Shown here piece by piece: positions 48,604 to 58,224 of a stretch of 64,000 nucleotides of DNA (its first letter is position 1; the number at the start of each line of letters is the position of its first letter). The notes beneath the pieces are model-generated. The model saw only the letters and a program-made list of their open reading frames with translations. It ran no database searches and was not told the DNA's origin. This DNA is from Ganoderma boninense (lineage: Eukaryota; Basidiomycota; Agaricomycetes; Polyporales; Polyporaceae). Position numbers and translations under genes: made by a program. The stretch is taken from assembly GCA_002900995.3 (NCBI GenBank), contig CM035304.1:3284892-3348891 (forward strand), given 5' to 3'.

Positions 48604-49138
48604 GCGACCCACTCACTGTCCTTTTCCTCCCGCTACGACCGTGATTCATGAGAATATGGCCGAACGCTGTTTATCGCACACTGATAGTTGGGTTTGGGTA
48701 TGTTTGATGTTGTGTTGTATACCTGTGCTATTTCCTGTACACTGTACCGTTCCCTCGTTGACGCTGTCGCTCGTTGCTCCCGGGCCATTCATGGAAACGA
48801 ACAGTTGCTGGTGTCTCACTGTGTCTGCCTTGCGAGCCTGGTAAGTAGATCGATTCCTGCTTCACAACTGGGCGCGTATCTTACTGTACACATGCTCGCC
48901 GTGCATGATGTGGCTGTATGCGCGTCCGACACGATGTCAAGCCTTGTCAAGCTCTGTCATTGTCAAGTTCCCCGCCGAATGTCGCCTTCGCAGTCGCTCG
49001 CGCGCGCTACAACTACAAAGCCTCGAGGCGGGCGATTTGGGAATTTCAACTGATGCCATTTGAACTACCCCACCCCCACTCCTTCCTGCCAGTCACTAAC
49101 ATCTCTACCATTGTCCCCCATACTGGCGACTGAACGTT
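48604..49138. other. Intergenic, 48604-49138
   Basis: About 530 bp; sedolisin 3' end and promoter of the next gene. Nothing else seen. Confidence 0.45.
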
Positions 49139-52100
49139 ATGGCCCCAGACAATCCACAGACCAGATCGTCCGCTGGTGGCGGCAAAGGAACCGCGGTCTC
49201 TTCCGAGGTCGAGGATGCGAAACGCGCACTCGATGTGGCCAGCGCCCGAAACTTGAAGACGCGAGGACAAGAGAAGCAGGCCGGTCCCGACCTCGAGGCA
49301 GCCACGAAAGTCGTCGATACCGTCTCCAACAACGACGGAGTCAACCTTCTGCTCCAAGGCGTGAACGCGCTGGTGGACAGTCTACCCCCAATTGTAAAGG
49401 CGCTGGAAGCCGTCGCGCAGATCCACCCTTTCGTTGCAAGTACGTTCCATCTGTTAGCCTCTATTCTATTTTGCATGCGTGACTGTGATGGACCCGACCA
49501 ATTAGTTGCCGTCGGGGCGTTCAAGGTCGTGATCGAGCTCGAGATCAAGCGAAGAGACAATGACAAGAAAGTCAATCTTTTGTTTCTGGAGATGAGAAAC
49601 ATGATGTCGGTCCTTCTCCAGTACGACCTCCTTTTACAGAGCTATTCTCTAGTATGCTGATGCGTTTTCTTAGACTACAGAGTGTCCGGGCGAACCATAT
49701 GGCAAGAGATGGTATCACGATCGGTGCTCGGCTTGCCGATCTAGTGAAGCACACCGCAAACGATATCAAGGAGTGTGCGAACGTCTGCGACACATACTCG
49801 AAGAAGCGACTCCTCGTCAAGGTCCTCAAAGGGCCTATGTGGGACGACACGCTCAAGGGCTTTATTCAGCTCTTCGTGGACCGCAAGGCCGAATTTAACT
49901 TCGCTGTCTCGATACACACAGGCATGGCGATCGACCGCGCAAACGATAAGCTTGACGCCCTGACAACGAGGTAAGTCTCATATCCATTACTAAACTTGAT
50001 CCAAGTCCCACTCACACCGAACTAGGATGGAGTTGATCTTGAAGCTCTTCGAGCGATCCATTCCAGTCTCTCAGCGTTCGCTCAACGCCTTGGTTGAACA
50101 GGCGGGAGGACCAGACGCCGCCCTTCAGAGCCCAGAAGTTCTCCAAAAACCTCATCGAACGCGAATCTTCCTTCGAGCGCATCCCTGATTTGGCCGACGA
50201 CGACAGGATTCCCTACTTCCGGATCCCGACACGCACTTCCAGTGTAGTGGGGATCGCAGGTTCTAGTCGCCATCGGTCACATTCCGGCTTCGACTACTCT
50301 CGTGCAGCGGAGAGTCAGCGCTCCCGTATACGAACGCGGTCGCACGCCAGTGCTACTGAGAGTCACCGCGGTCCCGCTCGGAAGTCCTACATTCCATCCG
50401 CGTATACTCCTGGCCTTGCGTCCGCTTACCTCGGCGAGCGAAAGCCCTCTTCGTATGCGTATGGGAAACCCTATTTGGACGACGGTGGAATGTCCGCAGA
50501 CCAGCAAGACATCGCCATGTTGAAGCAGGAATTGGCGCAAGTGCCTTCCGCCGAGATCAAGAAGAACTTCGAAACGTTCGAGAGAAAATTCGAGATTCAG
50601 ACGAGGGAGCTGGCAGAGGAGATGAAGAGGCTTGTCGTTCACGAGGGGGACAGAGTGATCAGCTCGGTACTGGCTGGGCCTCACGAGAGGATTATCGACC
50701 CGGTACGTTTACGCAACCCATTTGGCGTATGTAGCATTGCAGCCTCACACGGCGTCTTGAAACTTTAGGACCTATACGAGATCTGGAAGGATATGGTAAG
50801 CAGCTCTGTGCATTATTCTCGTTCTAGATTCGGCGGTTGAATCTTCTAAGCGATGGCGAGGTATTGTTAAAGCACGTCACCTCGTTCTAGCGATCCACGA
50901 TTATTATATGCAAAAACAAGAGGACCAGGAGCACGCACTGCGAGTCGACGGGACTCAGAAGCGCAGAAGCATCGATGAAGACGATTCCTGGACGCTCGAA
51001 TATATCGATCTCATGCACGTCCAACCGATCATTGAGGGGTTGGATGACGATGCTTCCGGATACGTCACCATCCAGGAGGTGAACCAATTCACAACTTCTC
51101 GACCAAAGGGATGGAGGTGCGTCGCAATTCCCAGTGCATCACATTGCAGTTCCTCACATCTGTGAAGCCTTTTGCATTGGATGGCTTATTGGGCTGTCGG
51201 TAAGTGCTAAAAAATTCCGCATGAGTAAACGGCTTGATTTTCACTGCGGCTACCATAGGCTGGCAAGTCTGCACGGCTGCATATCGTCGCAAGATCCTAT
51301 CCACCTTGGAATTCATGAGGAGTCTCCTCGAGACTGTCCGAGTTCCCAATAGGGTCAAACTCGTTGAATACCTGAGTCTTACGCGCGACGTTATCTTGGA
51401 CATTGTCCAGCCATTCCACGGGGATACAGAGCAGCTTTTTGTCCTGCCACGCTTTCAGGCGTACATGGATCACAATGAAGCACGATTGCGAAAGGGTTTA
51501 GAGACCGTGAAATATCAAATCGATGCCTTGGACACGCTTGCACTCATCAACGGGCGGAAGGGTCTGGAGAGGGTCCGTCTCAATTTCTGAACGCGACCTC
51601 ATAATGATGATCTGACTCAGGTCGACCTGGATTATTGCAGAACGTCTTCCCATTGTTGCATTTAATCCTCTCTCGCCACTACGATATCATGAAGCTTGGA
51701 CGGATACATATGCTTCACCCAGATGAGCTGGTCGAGGCACAAGAGTCCATCAACATCATTCAGGATGCCTTCAAGCTACGCCGGAACGAGCTCTCTGGTA
51801 AGCTACGAGTTGCCTTATTTTCGCGGTGTGTATACTATTTGAGTCTTTTAGCGTTGTTTCAGCAGCGACGGCTTTCGGTTTCTCAAGAGCTCGATGATTT
51901 CGCCTTCGGGATGGTGAGGGATGCTATGCTATTCACGATGAGAGGAGTTCATAGATCGTCAGTTCTCTTCATCGTCGGGCTACATGCCCGATGTTAACGC
52001 AAGGAGCGGCGAAGAAGATGAAAATTCTGATCCCGATGGAGAACTGAAACCTCCCAGCACGAGCATCCTGAAGTATCCTGTACACCAAGAGGATTTCTAC

Positions 52101-54095
52101 CCGATCAACGAGGACGGCGTTCATGATGATGAGATCGGAAACGATATTGACGATTCCTTGAAGCCAATGTGCGTATGTTTCACTTGAGAAGCAAGGCGGT
52201 ACATATGGACGGTTCTAACGAAACCCTTAGCCTCGGGCGGTGGTCAGGCACGGTTGACGCTGTAGATGGAAGCATCGGCATGCCGCTACTCAACGTCCAT
52301 TTCCATCCCGCATCCAGCAGTAAGAATCGAGTCGTCGCTTCGCCAAGGCTATATTTCCCTTGGATGTGCACCCGCGCAATCATCATCGGAGAATGCTGTT
52401 CGACGTCCACTGGCGATTCAACTATATTCACCTTCACCACGACATTCAATTCGACATCTCGGCCGACTGAATATCTCCGCATGACGTTGTCTTCGGATGG
52501 CAGAACCTTGGTTGGATATCAAGACATTGTCCCCGATTGCTCGAGCCCCGGGAGGTTCCATGTCGTGATGAAGAAGGACATTCCTTTGGAAGTTATGGCA
52601 TTCTACCCTTCTCCAAGACTGCTCGCTACCAATAGGCCCAAGGCCTGGTGGCTCTTCGCGACGTCCGCAATCCTCTTCCGGGTCCAACAGCGCACCATGA
52701 CCTGGCAGCGCATCAAGGACCATCGCGACAGACGTCGTCGGTACGCTTCTCTCGTATATCTTCAAGGCATTCGGGAGCAGCTCCAACCAGCGGATTACGA
52801 GGAGTTGCAACGATTATCCGATCGGTCTACATTGGCAGAGGTCCATCGCTGTGTCTACGCTGCAGTGGAGCCCGAAAAGTTTCCATGGATTCTGCCACCT
52901 TGCTCGGGCGGCGTCTCCGGCGACACCTGCGGGTTACTGATGAAGACAGCTGTACCTATGCTACGTTGTCTTTCCTGTCGGCCCGAAATCGGGTACGATA
53001 GATTTGGGGCTGTTTACTGCGTTGACAACCCAGACTGCCTTGGCGACCATTTGCGAGCTGGCCTTTTCGGAACGCACTGCATCGTCAAGACCCGCGTTAT
53101 AGGGTGGTCGATAGGAGAGAACGAAGATGAGAGACGAGACAAGGAATCGAACCTCCTCAGCCTAGTCACCGATACAGTGAGACTGTTGGAAGATTCTCGC
53201 TACGATCCACCGACGGACGAACACTTCTCCCCCCACCGGCTGTCACCGATCACCGAGATGTCGGACGAAGTTCAGGTCGAATACCACGAGGTGCCGCCCT
53301 TGTTGGATGTTCCCCGGGACAACTGTGCAGTCCCACCTATCCTCAAGACAGCTCAGGGTCCTGACTTGCAGCCTAAGGGCGACCTAATATCCTTCGTAGG
53401 CGAGCCTACTACCCCAACACACGGACCACAGCCAGTCGACACTACCTTCTCGCCAGGCTCCCGTTCTGATACGACTGTCGTTGAAGACGCTGGCGGAGAA
53501 CCTCTCCTAGATTCCATTGGGCGTTCTGACAACCCTGTCGTTGGTCGAAGATACGTCTGCATCGGCTGTGACGGGGAAGTCAAAATGCCTTGTTGGATAT
53601 GCACCGACTGTCCAGGTATGCTTCCTCTGGACGACTACGATACAGGCGCTGTAGGTTTCTCATCAGACCTATACATTGTCAGGTAACGTATTCGTCTGCC
53701 TCATCTGCGACGAGAAAGGTGGTATCACAACCAGTAACCACGAAGACACACATACCCTCGTACGTGTATATGATAATCAAGCAAGTCTTCCATCTATGCG
53801 GAAGTCACGGCACCGTCAAGTGTCCGGCTACAACGATGCTGACCAAGACTACGAGGATGAAGAGACCGAGGATGAAGACAATGATGCATCAAACTGGGAC
53901 AACTCTCGTGTTGAAGGCGCAATCGAATCCCAGCTGATTGCCCTGGGAGGACGGTTGACAAGGATAGAGGAGAAATTTGGGGCTGTAGAGACTAAGTTGG
54001 GACGATTAGAAGACATGCTTGGGACCGTAGTATCTTTGCTTCATTCTTCGGGTTCTCGACCATTGAAAGAAAACGTACAGAGTACAGCCTCATAG
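49139..54095 (+). CDS. Large EF-hand / ZZ-type zinc-finger protein with helical N-terminal domain
   Basis: A many-exon gene from MAPDNPQTRSSAGG at 49139 to the stop at 54095. The N-terminal 220 residues form an all-helical domain (VNLLLQGVNALVDSLPPIVK, VAVGAFKVVIELEIKRRDND, LVKVLKGPMWDDTLKGFIQL) that resembles N-terminal domains of fungal STAND/NLR-like proteins. A coiled-coil region (about 50500-50700) follows. A canonical EF-hand loop, DDDASGYVTIQE, lies at 51043-51078. Later exons hold a beta-rich segment beginning LGRWSGTVDAVDG, a Cys cluster (LRCLSCRPEIGY through CVDNPDCLGDH) and a ZZ-type finger (CIGCDGEVKMPCWICTDCPG, then NVFVCLICDEKGG) near 53552-53740. The tail is acidic and ends in a coiled coil. 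Frame switching is needed at a five-A run, 50145-50149, to join PEVLQ to NLIERESSFERIPD. A calcium-responsive signalling or recognition role is inferred. Confidence 0.7.
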
Positions 54096-54300
54096 CGCGC
54101 ACTATACTTGTCTCCCAAGGCAGATGATAGATGATCCGGGATACCACTACAAAACTCTAGTGCAGTTACTACCTCGAATAAGATGACAGATACCGATGGT
54201 TTATAAGTAATAAACGAAAACCAGCTCATGAAGAAGTCCCCTAGATGATCCAAATGCGTTTAATCTGTCGTTGTTCCTCTTCCGTGTTTAACCTCAGTGG

Positions 54301-55413
54301 TCAAGATGCCATCCCGCCAGCATGTACAGCAGCAAGGGCCTTCGCGCCAGTCCCTGCTGCATCCTCCACAAAAGTCCACCGCTTCATGATATGCCCACGC
54401 TTCTCTAGCTCTGCAAAGATCATCTTTCGATATGCGTCCACCCCAACCAAGCTTCCACCAAAGCAGAGGATTGTTTCGCTCGCCTTAACCTTCCTCGCGG
54501 GGTACTCGGTTCCGTCACTGTCTTCGGGCCTCAAAAGGACACATATCTGGTCGACGAGCTCCCGGGTGGTATGTGCAAGTACCCGCAGGGCCAACGCGTC
54601 CCGGTCCTCGAATGCAGCGGTGAAGACTAAGGGAGCAAGAGAGGACAACCGCTTCTCGCGCACGATTTTGGTGTAGGCGGGCGCGTCGTTCTCGGACGCC
54701 TCGGACGGGGCGGAGACAGGGGAGGGATGAGGGTCTGGCCAGTGGATGACGGTCAAAAGCTCGAAGACGTCATCGATGCCGAAGTGTTCGAGGATGCGGT
54801 CCTTGAGAGTGCTCCGCGTGTCACGCTTCTCTGGAGCGACGACGGAAGCGCAGTCCGCATCCCAGAGAATCTGCCGTATGGCCTCGCGCCCGACGTGAAA
54901 TCCACCACCTTCATCTCCGAGGATCCAGCCCCAGCCTCCAACGCGGCCCAGCTCCTTGAGACCGGCGCCGTCCGCCTGCTGGAAGCTGACAACGATACCG
55001 CCGGTCCCAGAAACGCATCCAATCGCCGCAGTGACATCCTTGTGCATTCCAAGGGGCGAGGCAAGGAGATGGGTATCGTTCGCAACAACTGGCTCGATGC
55101 CGAGCAGGGCGGTGAGGGGAGGAATAAGGCGCGCGATGGCGGCGGCGCTGTCGACACCCGACACGCCAAACCACGCAGACGCAAAGAAAGGTTTATCTGC
55201 GGGAAGAAGAGGGGTGCACTGCTCGGAAGGCGGGAGGAAGGCCTGAAGGGCAGATGAGATGGTCGCGGTGACGGCCTCCATGAAGCTGGGGAGGCCGAGA
55301 TAGGCGAAGTTGGAGGGTCCGCCGACCGCACGGCCGAGGATGGTTCCGTCGGCGTCCGCGATTGCGGCGGCTGTCTTGGATCCACCACAGTCAACGCAGA
55401 GGTAGTACGCCAT
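54301..55413 (-). CDS. NAGK: N-acetylglucosamine kinase (BadF/BadG/NAGK ATPase family)
   Basis: An intronless 370-codon frame. LCVDCGGSKTAAAIADADG is the phosphate-1 loop of the ASKHA fold, GVSGVDSAAAI and GCVSGTGGIVVSF supply phosphate-2 and nucleotide-binding parts, and GRVGGWGWILGDEGGGFHVG is the sugar-site signature shared by eukaryotic NAG kinases. ETILCFGGSLVGVDAYRKM is the adenosine loop. Length matches the family (about 340 to 370). It phosphorylates GlcNAc to GlcNAc-6-phosphate, letting the cell reuse amino sugar from chitin. It is convergent with the EF-hand/ZZ gene, about 200 bp apart. The opposite strand has an incidental 176-codon frame. All expected motifs are present and no break is seen. 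Confidence 0.9.
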   Translation of the reverse strand: MAYYLCVDCGGSKTAAAIADADGTILGRAVGGPSNFAYLGLPSFMEAVTATISSALQAFLPPSEQCTPLLPADKPFFASAWFGVSGVDSAAAIARLIPPLTALLGIEPVVANDTHLLASPLGMHKDVTAAIGCVSGTGGIVVSFQQADGAGLKELGRVGGWGWILGDEGGGFHVGREAIRQILWDADCASVVAPEKRDTRSTLKDRILEHFGIDDVFELLTVIHWPDPHPSPVSAPSEASENDAPAYTKIVREKRLSSLAPLVFTAAFEDRDALALRVLAHTTRELVDQICVLLRPEDSDGTEYPARKVKASETILCFGGSLVGVDAYRKMIFAELEKRGHIMKRWTFVEDAAGTGAKALAAVHAGGMAS

Positions 55414-55870
55414 GGGGAAAGAGTTGGGGAGGTTAGAAGGAGGGGAAGACTATGGGAGGAGGATGCGTCGCTCAGGCGTTGAAGATGACTAGCAATGGCA
55501 GGGAAGAAGCTGGAGAGGCGGTAATATTCCTAGATATCATAATCTAGAGAGCTGTGCGTCGATCAGATCAGCGTGGGCCTGCTTTGGGAAACCACATGAA
55601 CGAGAACGAGCACGAGAACAAACACCCACATGGATCCTGCTCCTAGCGCAGGGCAGTCAACATGGCCAAGTCTTGAAGCAGACGCGCCCAGCGGCGGCGG
55701 TGTGCAGATGCAGCGGCCGGGTCAGCGCCGAGAGATCCGAGTCTCAGTCACTGTATCCAAGGTTACCCCTGTCTTCTGGGCATACAGAGGGATGTTCTCT
55801 TGCTAGACCCACCCTACAAAAGAGTTATAGAACTTCTCATGGCGAAAACGAAACACTTCAGCTCCTGAGA
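55414..55870. other. Intergenic, 55414-55870
   Basis: About 450 bp upstream of the NAG kinase gene and downstream of the tRNA. Probably the kinase promoter; the stretch just upstream of the ATG is C/T-rich on the kinase strand. Confidence 0.45.
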
Positions 55871-55947
55871 GGCGCTACCAGGGCTCGAACCTGGGTTTTG
55901 GGAACACTCGTCAGAATCCCAAGTGATAACCACTACACTATAGCGCC
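55871..55947 (-). tRNA. tRNA-Gln (CUG) with a very short intron
   Basis: On the minus strand the acceptor stem GGCGCTA pairs perfectly with TAGCGCC, the D-arm carries GTGTAGTGGTTATC, and the T-arm is CCAGG-TTCGAGC-CCTGG. The anticodon stem TTGGGA/TCCCAA encloses a 13-base interval TTCTGACGAGTGT. A normal 7-base loop with anticodon CTG leaves about 6 extra bases directly after position 37, the standard place for nuclear tRNA introns. Anticodon CUG plus these D-arm features identify glutamine. The mature length would be about 71 before CCA. Confidence 0.9.
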
Positions 55948-56172
55948 GATGCGGTCGGTTCGGCATGACATTAAACAGGCTGGAAACTGGATCGACCCCA
56001 AAATTAGGCGTTAATATATGGAACTTGACGTCGGAGTGCAGCAGTTGTCATTAACTACATCGAATTAAGTTAAGCAGGAAGCAAGAGCAAGGACTGCAGC
56101 CCAGACACGCCATTGAACTATCCTAGGCCTGCACGGCACGCCTTGCACCTCAGCACTCGCTATACATACCTC

Positions 56173-57589
56173 CTAATCTAGCGTATACGCGGGAGGAATG
56201 TCCGCCCTCGCGACCTCCGACTGTGTACCTGCACTTCGTATCGGCCCCGGTACTCCCAGAGGTAGAACCGGCGCGACATCCGATGGTGTCACCCCGGGTT
56301 GGAACCGCATTCCCGAATCTTCAGGTTGCTGTGCTGGCGATGAAGAACTGGAGGCGAAAGTAGTGCCATTAGGATGACCTGCCCTCTCGGAGCGAGCTGT
56401 TCGTGCCTTGAGATTTCGTCCTGTATTGACGATATTGGGGAGGTCGTGGACAGTGGAGTGTGGGGATGGGGTATGAGTAGTAGAGCGTGCGTGTGACGAC
56501 GGATCCAGATGGATCCCGGAACTACTCTCCGTACCGGAACCGTTGACGCTATGTGCAGTCGAGCTAATTGCGTGAGGATACCCGCCTCCAGGTTCGGCAG
56601 CGGGCGGCACCTGGTCGTATGTACGCGCTAGCGCAGCTTTACTCCGCTGGCCCCCCGACACTCCACCATATCCGAAGGAGGGTGTGCTGCCACCATACTG
56701 AGCCATGGACAAGGACGCAGCATCTGCAGAAAGATGGATATCATCAAAGCGATTTTGGGATCCAGCAATGGAGGGGACAACATAAGGAGTGATGCGGGTG
56801 GGGGATGCTAGCGGAGGTGGTCAAACATGAGAAACTGGTAACAGCGCAAAAGACCTACCGTGCTTGCCCTCAATCAGTGGGCCGGCTAACGACCTGGATC
56901 TTCGCTTTCGCAAACGATAGCAGAAAAATGCAAGTATTGCCGCCGCAATCAAGGCAACTCCGCCAATAACTCCTCCTACAATTGCGCCGACTGGTGCAGA
57001 AGCCGACTTCACCGACGGGGAGCCAGAAGCAGCAGAACTGCCAACCGTATTGGATGCCGACATGGTGGCCGAAGCTGAGTTCGACGAGGTACCGGTGTTT
57101 GGATTTGTCGTGTTGAATCGAATATAGTCGAGGAAGTACGGCGCATTGGCACTGGCGCGTGAAACATTGATTATGAGAGTATACTGATCGTATGGCATGA
57201 TACTGGAGTTGAAGAACACGACATTGTCCTGGAATGTGGTGACGTCCGGAGCGACGAAGGCTTGGAGACTCTGCGATCCAACGCTGTAGAGCGAAAGAGG
57301 CTGCTGAGAGCCATTTTTCGCAGGCTCGACTCGCCCAAAAACCGACACTTGAGAGCCTGCATTGGATCAACGAGTTGGGTTCGAACTAGCTCGGCATAAG
57401 AAAGATTGCTTGCGCACCAGTGAATGTGAAGATCGCCGAAGGACCTGCGTTGGTGACTTCCCGCACCTCGCCTTCCCAAACGTTGGGGTCATTCGGCGGA
57501 CGATAACTGTCCCAGAAATTGTTGTCGTCCACGCTGATGTAATGGATTTTGTCGAACTCAAGGTCGTCGACGGTGACCAAACCGGACAT
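56173..57589 (-). CDS. Single-pass membrane protein with Ser-rich linker
   Basis: Start MSGLVTVDDLEFDKIHYISV at 57589; the first exon encodes DDNNFWDSYRPPNDP and NAGPSAIFTFTG, then splices to SQVSVFGRVEPAKNGSQQPL. This is a probable beta-sandwich (galactose-binding-like) outer domain. It is followed by a Ser/Ala/Thr-rich stalk (SSNSASATMSASNTVGSSA), a glycine-flanked membrane helix (GAIVGGVIGGVALIAAAILA) and a basic stop-transfer (RLRKRRSRS). After a further intron comes a long cytosolic tail rich in Ser, Pro and Gly ending PPAYTLD. This architecture is very common and multicopy in agaricomycetes, with no established function. No strong cleavable signal peptide precedes MSGLV, so topology is inferred from the positive-inside rule, or the true start may be further upstream. 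It may act as a wall or surface sensor. Confidence 0.7.
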
Positions 57590-58224
57590 GTAAGTATGTG
57601 GATGAGGGCGGAGGACGGCAGAAAGGAAGCGGGGCCAGGAGAGCGAGGGGGATGATGGTCACGGTTAGAGAGGGGTGGACGACCGTGGCAGGGACTGGGA
57701 GGACAAACTCGACGTCGACCGGGACCACCAGACGCCAGGAGACGCGGTGATGAAGCTCGAATTTGTCCAGAAGACAATTCTGTGACCCAAGGTGGTCGGC
57801 TGTCAAGTATTCATTTGAAATCTCGGGCGCGTGTCCCTTGAAGCAGAGCTCAAAGGAATGATTACGGCATTGTCTGATTTGTCTGAGACACGCCTCATAT
57901 CGAATTGCATTGGACTTTGGGTGAACACGACTGACAGTGACAAGGGTGCTGTGATGAGTTGAGTGGTACTTACATGGTGGGTGGGGAGTTGGGGTGAGCG
58001 CCGAATGTGGAAATGCTGCGGATGCGCTGAGACCCACCAGAACGAGTAACTCTAGCGCTGGGAGATTGGATCAGCGCATGGCCACTCCGTCTCACATGAG
58101 CCTCGTTCGATCTTCCATCGTCAACGGGTTACGGATTTGTGATCGTGTGGATGGGCTACGTAATGAACAATGCACAATTATCTCGTCCGGCTGCGAGACT
58201 TCACAGCGTCATAAATGCAGCGTG
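57590..58224. other. Intergenic, 57590-58224
   Basis: About 630 bp between the membrane-protein gene and the HET gene. Hydrophobic or Leu-rich minus-strand pieces near 57900-58037 could be an upstream signal-peptide exon of the membrane protein; I could not connect them. Confidence 0.4.
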
